From Clostridiaceae bacterium (GTDB lineage Bacteria > Bacillota > Clostridia > Oscillospirales > Acutalibacteraceae), in the NCBI GenBank assembly GCA_904501685.1, contig CAJGBX010000016.1, positions 1-18,585 on the forward strand: DNA of 18,585 nt, given 5' to 3'. The notes beneath the pieces are model-generated. The model saw nothing but the letters and a program-made list of their open reading frames with translations. It had not been told where the DNA came from and made no database searches. The position numbers and the translations under genes are program-made. This document shows positions 8,423 through 15,162 of the stretch, piece by piece; positions within the stretch are counted from its first letter, which is position 1, and every line of letters begins with the position of its first letter.

Positions 8423-8450
8423 TTGACATTTAAGAATTTTAGGTTATAAT
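8423..8450 (+). promoter_or_regulatory. Near-consensus promoter of tRNA-Gln
   Basis: A perfect TTGACA (8423-8428) is followed after 16 nt by a perfect TATAAT (8445-8450). Transcription would start about 6 nt before the mature tRNA end at 8463. This fits the strong promoters expected for stable RNA genes. Confidence 0.85.
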
Positions 8451-8462
8451 AGTTTTTGCCGT

Positions 8463-8536
8463 TGAGGAATAGTGTAACGGTAGCACGACAGACTCTGACT
8501 CTGTTTGTTGGGGTTCGAATCCCTATTCCTCAGCCA
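8463..8536 (+). tRNA. tRNA-Gln (anticodon CTG)
   Basis: A complete cloverleaf. The 7-bp acceptor stem is TGAGGAA with TTCCTCA, the discriminator is G, and CCA is encoded at 8534-8536. The anticodon stem is ACAGA/TCTGT (8488-8492, 8500-8504). The loop CTCTGAC gives anticodon CTG at 8495-8497, reading CAG. The T arm has the TTCGAAT loop and a 5-bp stem with one G-U pair. The gene starts with U, typical of tRNA-Gln. It stands alone, with its own promoter and terminator. Confidence 0.96.
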
Positions 8537-8572
8537 AAAAATTCGACAAGTTTCGACTTGTCGAATTTTTTT
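8537..8572 (+). terminator. Rho-independent terminator of tRNA-Gln
   Basis: A 10-bp perfect stem (8541-8550 with 8557-8566, core TTCGACAAG/CTTGTCGAA) has a 6-nt loop and a run of 7 T directly after it. A-rich sequence on the 5' side extends the pairing. It starts immediately after the CCA end. Confidence 0.9.
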
Positions 8573-8575
8573 ATC

Positions 8576-8636
8576 CAAGCCACAGGCTTGATGATATACA
8601 ATACTTCGCATTGATGATACACACGACTTCGGCGTG
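8576..8636. repeat. Array of three 15-bp hairpins at 23-bp period
   Basis: Three consecutive units each consist of a 6-nt arm, a 3-nt loop and a 6-nt complementary arm: CAAGCC-ACA-GGCTTG (8576-8590), CAATAC-TTC-GCATTG (8599-8613) and CACGAC-TTC-GGCGTG (8622-8636). They are separated by 8-nt spacers that are nearly identical (ATGATATA, ATGATACA). The arms differ in sequence but keep pairing (one mismatch each in units 2 and 3). The period is exactly 23 bp. The array lies between the tRNA-Gln terminator and the promoter of the PH-like membrane protein gene. Confidence 0.85.
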
Positions 8637-8662
8637 ATTGGGCTGCGTGGTTACATAATCTA

Positions 8663-8690
8663 TTGCTCTTTTTGCAAATTGTGATATAAT
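8663..8690 (+). promoter_or_regulatory. Putative promoter of the PH-like membrane protein gene
   Basis: A perfect TATAAT (8685-8690) lies 24 nt before the ATG. A fair -35 match TTGCTC (8663-8668) is 16 nt upstream of it. The -10 box is convincing and the -35 only moderate. Confidence 0.55.
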
Positions 8691-8714
8691 AAAATCGAAA
8701 AAGGTGGTGCGACG

Positions 8715-9677
8715 ATGAAGAAAAATTACCTGAGAGGAATTAAAGGAAAAAAGATACGAAGACAGTACTTCAATGCTCCGCTTATCTTTTTGTTTTCTTT
8801 AATGATCGCCATTCCTTATTCAATTACTGTATTTTCGCTTGCTATGGGAAAGTACGAGCAATACGAATTACCATCTACTTTGGAATCGTCAGTTTTGGTA
8901 TGCGTTGGCCTTTCTTTGCCTTTTCTGATACTCCGAGTCCTAAATAAGCATTTTTTTGGAAAAATTATTTGCGTGATTAACGACGAAGGTATTCATCACT
9001 CTAAAGGAATGCTTAAGTGGGAAGCAGTAGAAAAAATCGAATATGCCATTGACTCAAAGCCGAGATACAAAAGTGATCCTTCAAAGGCGTTTCGCGCAAT
9101 CGTATATTACGCACAAGGGACCAAACACCTTGTTCTTGAAAAAGTCCCAATATCTTTATTATCGCGTATCAAAAAATACAGAAAAGATATTGATACCCGT
9201 ATAGAAGGCATTACCTCTTTGTTACCTACGATATTGGTTATATCTGCAATTATCATCATATGCCCTCTTTACATAATATCATTAAAAAATGCGCCGGGCG
9301 CTTCCACTTCTCAAATAATCGTCATCATGGTGATTATGCTTGTATTGGGAATTGTTCGCATTTATGTCTTCGACGCTTTCTCAATAGAATATCGTTTTTG
9401 GAACAAGATACTGCCGAGAAAGTGGCTATCATATATCGTGCTTGCTTGCTATTATCCGTTGTTCTATGTTGCCTTTCTTGTTTTGTTCCACATCCCAAAT
9501 TGGTTTGTCGTTGTTGCGCTCGGAATATCCTTGGGCATTGTTCAGCCGCCCGTTCCTTCTCGTCACGGTAGCGCTCGCAGGATTCTTTCTTATGAACAGC
9601 TTTATGATATCTACATTAACAAAGCGGATTTTTGGGAAAGCAAAATTGAACAACGTAAAAATAGAAGTAGAAAGTAA
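8715..9677 (+). CDS. Hypothetical membrane protein with PH-like domain
   Basis: I do not recognise this 320-residue protein as a named gene. It has a basic N-terminus (1-20), two transmembrane segments (about 21-46 and 58-78) and a soluble domain (about 80-150). Four or five further hydrophobic segments span about 168-187, 200-215, 238-260 and 263-277, and a charged C-terminal tail follows. The soluble domain has the pattern IICVINDEGIHHSKGMLKWEAVEKIEYA, then strands and a terminal helix. This resembles bacterial PH-like domains of YcxB/STM3941-type proteins, whose strand-turn-W pattern is similar. The ATG has AAGGTGG 7 nt upstream, and a promoter precedes it. It is monocistronic and isolated between a tRNA gene with a hairpin array and a strong terminator, consistent with an accessory gene. 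Function unknown. Confidence 0.75.
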   Translation: MKKNYLRGIKGKKIRRQYFNAPLIFLFSLMIAIPYSITVFSLAMGKYEQYELPSTLESSVLVCVGLSLPFLILRVLNKHFFGKIICVINDEGIHHSKGMLKWEAVEKIEYAIDSKPRYKSDPSKAFRAIVYYAQGTKHLVLEKVPISLLSRIKKYRKDIDTRIEGITSLLPTILVISAIIIICPLYIISLKNAPGASTSQIIVIMVIMLVLGIVRIYVFDAFSIEYRFWNKILPRKWLSYIVLACYYPLFYVAFLVLFHIPNWFVVVALGISLGIVQPPVPSRHGSARRILSYEQLYDIYINKADFWESKIEQRKNRSRK

Positions 9678-9750
9678 TATTTACATAGGTTCCGATACTG
9701 GAATAATTGGAAAAATGTTTTTGCCCGCCGAAAATCACTTTATTACACAC

Positions 9751-9762
9751 GGGTTCAAGTCC
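9751..9762 (+). other. tRNA T-arm-like fragment
   Basis: GGGTTCAAGTCC matches the general form of a tRNA T stem and loop (G-rich arm, TTCAAGT loop, CC arm), but only 3 bp could pair and no acceptor, anticodon arm or CCA end surrounds it. It may be a tRNA remnant or an attachment-site half, or chance. Confidence 0.3.
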
Positions 9763-9805
9763 ATATCAAAACAACGGAAAATATCTTTTTCGTAGCCCAT
9801 ATACA

Positions 9806-9856
9806 AACAAAAAGAAACGACAATTTTCAACAAGAAAATTGTCGTTTCTTTTTGTT
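9806..9856. terminator. Terminator-like hairpin with perfect 23-bp stem
   Basis: Arms at 9806-9828 and 9834-9856 are perfectly complementary over 23 bp, with the 5-nt loop AACAA. The outer stem is A-rich on the left and T-rich on the right (TTTCTTTTTGTT). It can therefore terminate the PH-like gene on the plus strand and would also work in reverse. The stem is unusually long and perfect for a plain terminator. It lies 129 nt after the stop codon. Confidence 0.75.
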
Positions 9857-10065
9857 CTCTCCACTTATCCCTTTCATTTTTCTCTATCCATTTAAGGTTG
9901 TTACTAAATTTTTTATATTAGTATATATTCTGGCACAAATAACCAGCTTATTCAAAATTATATTTTGCTTATTTTTACAAATTTAAATAAATAATTAACG
10001 TTCGATTACAACAAATAATAATTAAAAATATAATTCTCTTTTTACATCTATTTTGTCATAATATG

Positions 10066-10094
10066 TTGATTTTATAAAGAGTTTATGTTATAAT
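10066..10094 (+). promoter_or_regulatory. Promoter of the amino-sugar operon
   Basis: TTGATT (10066-10071), 17 nt, then a perfect TATAAT (10089-10094). Transcription would begin near 10101, leaving a leader of about 58 nt before the DegT-type aminotransferase. Confidence 0.75.
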
Positions 10095-10114
10095 AACTTG
10101 AAATCCTATGGAAG

Positions 10115-10143
10115 CTAAACCGTTTATGTTTCTTTTGGTTTAG
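10115..10143 (+). promoter_or_regulatory. Leader hairpin just upstream of the ribosome binding site
   Basis: CTAAACC (10115-10121) and GGTTTAG (10137-10143) form a 7-bp stem with a 15-nt loop. It ends directly before GAAAGGAAG, the ribosome binding site of the aminotransferase gene. It has no T run, so it is not a terminator. It may affect translation or serve as a protein-binding leader structure. Confidence 0.4.
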
Positions 10144-10159
10144 AAAGGAAGTTTTATCT

Positions 10160-11365
10160 ATGAATATCCCTTTTTCACCACCTGATATTACTGAGCTTGA
10201 AATTAATGAAGTTGTTGACACCTTACGTTCCGGATGGATTACCACCGGTCCTAAGGTTAAGCTTCTTGAATCTAAATTGGCAGCATATGTAGGCACTGAA
10301 AAATGCGTTTGTATGAGTTCTCAGACCGCTTGCGCCGAAATGGTGCTGCGTTTACTTGGTATAGGCCCCGGTGACGAGGTTATTACTACCGCATACACCT
10401 ATACCGCTTCTGCATCTGTAATTTGCCATGTCGGCGCTAAGGTTGTTTTGGTTGATATTTCACCTGACGGCTTTGAGATGGACTATACATTACTCGAAAA
10501 TGCAATCACCGACAAAACAAAAGCAATTATTCCGGTTGATATCGCCGGTATTCCCTGCGATTATGATAGAATATTTGATATTGTTAACCGAAAGAAGGAT
10601 TTGTTCTGCCCGTCAAACGATATTCAAAAAGCCTTTGGCAGAATAGCTGTTTTAGCTGACACGGCTCATTCATTGGGTGCCTCCAGATACAGTAAGAAAA
10701 CCGGCAGTATTGCTGATTTTTCATCATTCTCGTTCCACGCAGTCAAGAATTTCACTACTGCTGAAGGCGGTGCTGTTACCTGGAACGATATCCCTGGATT
10801 TTCTAACGAGGATATCTATCACGAGATGCAGCTGTTAAGTCTACACGGTCAATCTAAGGACGCTCTTGCGAAAACCAAGGTCGGTTCTTGGGAATATGAT
10901 ATTATCGGCACATATTACAAATTCAATATGACCGATATTATGGGTGCACTCGGTCTTGCACAGTTAAGCCGTTATGATGGCTTAATGAACCGCCGGAGAG
11001 AAATTGTCAAAAAATTTGATAAAGCATTCAAATCTGCAGGTATTTATACCCTGCCGCATTTGAGTCAAGACTATACATCATGCTGCCATTTATATATTAC
11101 ACGCATTCCCGGTATTACTCCTGAGCTACGTAACGAAATAATTATCAAAATGGCAGAAAAAGGTATATCTTGCAATGTTCATTATAAGCCGTTGCCGATG
11201 CTTACAGCTTATAAAAATTTAGGATTTGATATTAATAATTATCCTAACGCCTACAATTTCTTTAAAAATGAAATTACACTTCCCTTGCATACACTTTTGA
11301 CCGATAGCCAAGTAGATTATATAATTGAAACTTATTTATCAATAGTCGGTGAGTATTTGAAATGA
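10160..11365 (+). CDS. DegT/DnrJ/EryC1-type nucleotide-sugar aminotransferase
   Basis: A 401-residue PLP enzyme that most likely moves an amino group from glutamate to a 4-keto-6-deoxy nucleotide sugar (PglE-like). The family start FSPPDITELEINEVVDTLRSGWITTGP is at 5-31. ADTAHSLGA (166-174) contains the Asp that contacts the PLP ring nitrogen. SFHAVKNFTTAEGGA (191-205) contains Lys196, the expected Schiff-base lysine. The usual SSGT phosphate-contact motif reads SSQT (53-56), a Gly-to-Gln change. GISCNVHYKPLPML in the C-terminal half is also typical. AGGAAG lies 9 nt before the ATG. The stop overlaps the next start by 4 nt. Genes for a phosphoglycosyltransferase and a 4,6-dehydratase follow, which supports nucleotide-sugar amination. 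Confidence 0.93.
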   Translation: MNIPFSPPDITELEINEVVDTLRSGWITTGPKVKLLESKLAAYVGTEKCVCMSSQTACAEMVLRLLGIGPGDEVITTAYTYTASASVICHVGAKVVLVDISPDGFEMDYTLLENAITDKTKAIIPVDIAGIPCDYDRIFDIVNRKKDLFCPSNDIQKAFGRIAVLADTAHSLGASRYSKKTGSIADFSSFSFHAVKNFTTAEGGAVTWNDIPGFSNEDIYHEMQLLSLHGQSKDALAKTKVGSWEYDIIGTYYKFNMTDIMGALGLAQLSRYDGLMNRRREIVKKFDKAFKSAGIYTLPHLSQDYTSCCHLYITRIPGITPELRNEIIIKMAEKGISCNVHYKPLPMLTAYKNLGFDINNYPNAYNFFKNEITLPLHTLLTDSQVDYIIETYLSIVGEYLK

Positions 11366-12063
11366 TTTTGAAAAAATGGGACAAGCTTCCTGAAAACTTT
11401 AAAAACGATGCCGTTAGGGTATATTATGATATGTTAAAAAAGAAAAGGTTTTCCCTTTTCTTTAAACGTATCTTTGATATACTTCTTTCGGCATTCCTGC
11501 TTGTTTTATTAAGTCCGATTTTTTTAATTTTGGCCGTAATTATTAAGCTTGATTCAAAGGGGCCTGTATTTTACAGACAGGTACGTGTTACAACCTACGG
11601 CAAAAATTTTAAGATATTCAAATTCCGTACAATGGTACAGAACGCCGATAAAATTGGTACTCAGGTAACTGTAAACAATGACAGCCGTGTTACTAAGGTC
11701 GGTTTGATTTTACGTAAATTCCGCCTTGATGAGTTGAGTCAGTTGATTGATGTTTTTAGAGGTACTATGACATTTGTCGGTGTACGGCCTGAGGTTCCTA
11801 AATACGTCCAACATTATACCGATGAAATGCTTGCTACTTTACTGCTTCCTGCCGGTATAACTTCTAAAACAAGCATCCTCTATAAGGATGAAAACGAACT
11901 TTTGGATTCCAGTAAGGATATAGATAAAACTTATATCGAAAAAATCCTGCCCGATAAAATGAAGCTCAATTTAGAAGGTATCAGAGAATTCAGCTTATTA
12001 ACTGATTTTAAAATAATGTTTATGACCGTTGCCGCGATGCTTGGCAAGGAATATAATAATTAA
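11362..12063 (+). CDS. Polyprenyl-phosphate sugar-1-phosphate transferase (PglC/WbaP family)
   Basis: A 233-residue bacterial sugar transferase that moves a sugar-1-phosphate from a UDP-sugar to undecaprenyl phosphate at the cytoplasmic membrane face, the first committed step of a glycan. An N-terminal hydrophobic segment (about 36-61, KRIFDILLSAFLL...) is the re-entrant helix of the monotopic family. KIFKFRTM (84-91), RKFRLDELSQL (118-128, catalytic Asp-Glu at 123-124) and VGVRPEVP (139-146) are the standard motifs. Its small size matches PglC-type enzymes rather than WbaP with extra transmembrane helices. It overlaps the aminotransferase gene by 4 nt. The preferred substrate is inferred to be the amino sugar made by its neighbours, not proven. 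Confidence 0.94.
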   Translation: MILKKWDKLPENFKNDAVRVYYDMLKKKRFSLFFKRIFDILLSAFLLVLLSPIFLILAVIIKLDSKGPVFYRQVRVTTYGKNFKIFKFRTMVQNADKIGTQVTVNNDSRVTKVGLILRKFRLDELSQLIDVFRGTMTFVGVRPEVPKYVQHYTDEMLATLLLPAGITSKTSILYKDENELLDSSKDIDKTYIEKILPDKMKLNLEGIREFSLLTDFKIMFMTVAAMLGKEYNN

Positions 12064-12090
12064 CTAAAATTATTTTGGGGGTTTATAGAT

Positions 12091-13956
12091 ATGTCTTCTG
12101 TGTCATTAGGTAAACGCTTTAGAATTATGGTTATACTTGCCGTTCTTGATGCTATTTTCATTAGTGGCTCATTTTTCATAGCTTTGTGGCTGAGGCACGA
12201 TTTTAAAATATCAGCAATTCCTGTTGAGTATGTTGAAACTTTTTTTAGAACAATTCCTTTCTATGTAGTTATATATTTTCTTGTATTTTCTCTTTTAAAG
12301 CTATATAGAAATATTTTAAGCTTTGCTGATCAGGATGATTTATTCAGAATTTTTATAGCCTACGGCATACTTGCAGTTATCGGTGTTGCCTCGGTTGTTA
12401 TTTTTGATTTTAATATGCCGCGTTCATATTATTTACTCGGTTGGCTTTTAAGCTTTATGTCTACAGTATTTTTAAGATTCTCAAAAAGAATTTACTTAAG
12501 CGTTGTAGGCGTGTTGGGAAGATTGTCATCTAAAAAAAATTACGAAAAAATTATGATAATCGGTGCCGGCTATGCAGGAAGAATGCTTCTGCGTGAATAC
12601 ACTGAAAGTGATAAGCTTAATGCAAAGGTTGTCTGCTTTATTGATGACAATGAGCAGAAAAAGGGTTGTATATTAGGTGGTGTTCCCGTTGTCGGCGGAC
12701 GTAATGATATTGTTTCTGCCGCATTTAAGTATAATGTTGATAAGATTATTTACGCTATTCCAAGTGCTTCAGGTAAAACAAGAAAGGAAATTCTCGATAT
12801 TTGCTGTGAAACCGGTTGTAAGGTTGAAATTGTACCCGGTATATATCAGCTTGTAACCGGCGAAGCCAGTACAAGTAAACTAAGGAAAGTACAAATTCAG
12901 GACCTTTTGGGACGCGATGCAATTTCAGTTAACCTTGATGAGATTTATAAATATATCTCGGGTAAGGTTGTTATGGTTACCGGTGGTGGCGGTTCTATCG
13001 GAAGCGAGCTTTGCCGACAGATAGCTCTGTCTAACCCGAAGACCTTGATTATTTTTGATATTTACGAAAATAACGCTTATGATATTCAGCAGGAATTAAA
13101 GAAAAAGTATCCCCAGCTTGATTTAGAGGTGCTTATCGGTTCTGTACGTAATACTGCACGTCTTGATAAGGTATTAGGTAAGTTTAAGCCTGATATTGTA
13201 TTCCATGCTGCAGCACATAAGCACGTACCTTTAATGGAGGATTCCCCTAACGAGGCAATCAAAAATAATGTATTCGGTACCTATAAGATGGCCAAAGCCG
13301 CGGTTCAGAATGGTGTTAAAAAGTTTGTTTTGATTTCAACCGATAAGGCAGTTAATCCCACAAACATTATGGGTGCCTCTAAGCGCCTTTGTGAAATGGT
13401 TGTTCAGATGATGAACAGAGAAGCACCTAATACCGAGTTTGTAGCAGTACGTTTCGGTAATGTTTTAGGAAGTAACGGAAGTGTAATTCCGCTGTTTGAA
13501 AAGCAAATTGCCGAAGGCGGTCCTGTAACCGTTACACATCCTGATATCACTCGCTTCTTTATGACTATTCCTGAGGCTGTTTCGTTGGTTTTGCAGGCTG
13601 GCTACTATGCCAAAGGCGGCGAAATTTACGTGCTCGATATGGGTCAACCTGTTAAAATTGCCGATATGGCACGAAATCTAATTAAGCTTTCTGGCTTCGA
13701 GCCTGATTTTGATATTAAGATTGAGTTTACCGGTCTTCGTCCCGGTGAAAAGCTTTATGAAGAGCTACTTATGGACGAGGAAGGCTTGCAGGATACCGAT
13801 AACAAGCTTATTCACATCGGAAAGCCTATTGAAATGGATGATGAATTGTTCAAAGCACAGCTTAAACGTCTTGAAGAGGCTTACAAGGTTGAAACTGAGG
13901 ATATGAAGGATATCGTAGCCGAAATCGTTCCTACCTATAAGCGTACAAACAATTAA
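12091..13956 (+). CDS. Long-form UDP-sugar 4,6-dehydratase (PglF/WbpM/CapD family)
   Basis: A 621-residue membrane-bound SDR enzyme expected to convert UDP-GlcNAc to a 4-keto-6-deoxy UDP sugar. About four N-terminal transmembrane helices span about 12-130. A CoA-binding-like first Rossmann domain follows (IGAGYAG, 157-163), then the catalytic SDR domain with TGGGGSIG (297-304). Active-site features are STDKA (416-420) and NPTNIMGASKR (422-432). The usual YxxxK Tyr is replaced by Met427, with Lys431 kept, as in the PglF/WbpM group. It starts 27 nt after the sugar transferase, behind a G-run about 9 nt from the ATG. A terminator follows it, so it closes the operon. Confidence 0.95.
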   Translation: MSSVSLGKRFRIMVILAVLDAIFISGSFFIALWLRHDFKISAIPVEYVETFFRTIPFYVVIYFLVFSLLKLYRNILSFADQDDLFRIFIAYGILAVIGVASVVIFDFNMPRSYYLLGWLLSFMSTVFLRFSKRIYLSVVGVLGRLSSKKNYEKIMIIGAGYAGRMLLREYTESDKLNAKVVCFIDDNEQKKGCILGGVPVVGGRNDIVSAAFKYNVDKIIYAIPSASGKTRKEILDICCETGCKVEIVPGIYQLVTGEASTSKLRKVQIQDLLGRDAISVNLDEIYKYISGKVVMVTGGGGSIGSELCRQIALSNPKTLIIFDIYENNAYDIQQELKKKYPQLDLEVLIGSVRNTARLDKVLGKFKPDIVFHAAAHKHVPLMEDSPNEAIKNNVFGTYKMAKAAVQNGVKKFVLISTDKAVNPTNIMGASKRLCEMVVQMMNREAPNTEFVAVRFGNVLGSNGSVIPLFEKQIAEGGPVTVTHPDITRFFMTIPEAVSLVLQAGYYAKGGEIYVLDMGQPVKIADMARNLIKLSGFEPDFDIKIEFTGLRPGEKLYEELLMDEEGLQDTDNKLIHIGKPIEMDDELFKAQLKRLEEAYKVETEDMKDIVAEIVPTYKRTNN

Positions 13957-13967
13957 ATCAAAGCAAC

Positions 13968-14001
13968 AAAAAAACACGTACGGTGAGGTACGTGTTTTTT
14001 A
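13968..14001. terminator. Bidirectional terminator between convergent genes
   Basis: Stem ACACGTAC/GTACGTGT (13974-13981 with 13988-13995) has a 6-nt loop. It is flanked by a run of A on the left and of T on the right, so it works on both strands. It separates the amino-sugar operon from the minus-strand permease gene, whose stop codon begins at its edge. Confidence 0.88.
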
Positions 14002-15144
14002 TTACAATATCAGCATTAAAGAAGTTAAAATAATTAAAAATCCAAAATTAAAAGCACTAAACATTCCTATATAATAGCCTGTTTTTGCAGGATTATGTGA
14101 TGTATACTCACGAAATGTAATTAAAGAGGCTAATGATGCAATCAATGTGCCGGCTCCGCCGATATTGACACCAACTAATAAATTTGCATAGTCTCCGGTA
14201 AACTGTGAAAGTAAAATTGATGACGGAACATTGCTGATAACCTGGCAGGATAAAACACTGAATATTAACGTGTTTTTATCCAAAAGATAAGAGAAGAAAT
14301 CACGCACTACATCAATTCTCGCCATATTTCCAGCAAAAATAAAAAAGAAAACAAATGTCAAAAGTAATGGATAATCCACCTTCTTCAACGCATCGCGGTC
14401 AACCACGAACAGAACAGGAGGAATAATTATCAGACCTAAATAATAAGGAATTCCACGAAAAACTATTGCAATTGAGATAGCAAATAGAACTAAATAAAGT
14501 ACTGCTTTTTTAATATTAAATGACTTAGGCGTATCCTTAATATCTATCGGTTCAGGCTTGATAAACAAGCAGCAAGCAGTGATTAAAGCAATTGAAACCA
14601 AAAACGGTACAAGCATTATACTCATAAACTCTAAATTGGGTATACTGAATTTAGTATACAAGTAAAGGTTCTGAGGATTTCCGAAAGGAGTAAGCATACC
14701 GCCTAAGTTTGCTGCAATATTCTGCATAATAAAGGTAAAAGCCATATATCTTTCCTTTCCGCCGGTAGATAACACAAAGTAACCAAGCGGCAGAAATGTA
14801 AGCAATGCCATATCATTTGCAATCAGCATTGAGCCGATAAAGGTTATATAAACAAGTGCTAAAACACACATTCTGATATTTTTAAAGCATTTTACAATTT
14901 TTTTGGCAAGAATATAGAAAAAGCTTATATTTTTCAGTGCACAAACAACAGCCAATACGCAAAAAAGGCAGGTTAATGTTTTTACATCAAAATATCCAAG
15001 ATACTGACTGTCAATAGGAACAAAAATGCAGGTAATCAAAGCAGCGGTAAATGCGACGCACATTACAATATTTCTTTTAATAAAAGAATATAACAATTCA
15101 GTTATACTGATTTTAGGCTTACGTACTGCAATCAAATATAGCAC
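14002..15144 (-). CDS. SLC13/ArsB-type (ion transporter superfamily) anion permease
   Basis: A 380-residue polytopic membrane protein with about ten hydrophobic segments and the internal two-fold repeat typical of the IT superfamily (citrate/SLC13, ArsB, NhaD). The first re-entrant motif is NIAANLGGMLTPFGNPQNLYLY (near residues 140-161). The second is VISNVPSSILLSQFT followed by VNIGGAGTLIASLASLI near the C-terminus. The substrate (dicarboxylate, arsenite or another anion) cannot be read from this; no arsR or arsenate reductase gene is adjacent. The start is uncertain. The GTG at 15144 has AGGGA only about 2 nt upstream, whereas a TTG at codon 4 (15135) would have the better 9-10 nt spacing. 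It is divergent from the Na/Pi-type gene. Confidence 0.85.
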   Translation of the reverse strand: MLYLIAVRKPKISITELLYSFIKRNIVMCVAFTAALITCIFVPIDSQYLGYFDVKTLTCLFCVLAVVCALKNISFFYILAKKIVKCFKNIRMCVLALVYITFIGSMLIANDMALLTFLPLGYFVLSTGGKERYMAFTFIMQNIAANLGGMLTPFGNPQNLYLYTKFSIPNLEFMSIMLVPFLVSIALITACCLFIKPEPIDIKDTPKSFNIKKAVLYLVLFAISIAIVFRGIPYYLGLIIIPPVLFVVDRDALKKVDYPLLLTFVFFFIFAGNMARIDVVRDFFSYLLDKNTLIFSVLSCQVISNVPSSILLSQFTGDYANLLVGVNIGGAGTLIASLASLITFREYTSHNPAKTGYYIGMFSAFNFGFLIILTSLMLIL

Positions 15145-15162
15145 TTCCCTGTATCAAAATAT

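Larger units (their letters stand above)
9678..10159. other. Long non-coding stretch, 482 nt
   Basis: I see no convincing gene. From left to right it holds about 125 nt of mixed composition including a tRNA T-arm-like dodecamer (9751-9762), a strong hairpin (9806-9856), and about 200 nt of very AT-rich DNA (9900-10090). These are followed by the promoter and leader of the sugar operon. Frames open across 9442-9895 are overlaps of the upstream gene with no ribosome binding site. Confidence 0.6.

Noticed and set aside
8576..8636. CRISPR array
   Set aside because: The constant parts are only 8 bp and the variable parts are self-complementary; unit size (23 bp) and count (3) do not fit, and no cas genes are present.
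9442..9795. 117-codon plus-strand frame running past the end of the PH-like gene
   Set aside because: It overlaps the real gene in another frame for most of its length, has no ribosome binding site, and its tail is just the non-coding block.
14002..15144. Arsenite efflux pump ArsB
   Set aside because: The superfamily fits, but no arsenic-resistance genes are adjacent and no ArsB-specific feature can be recognised, so only the broad family is called.
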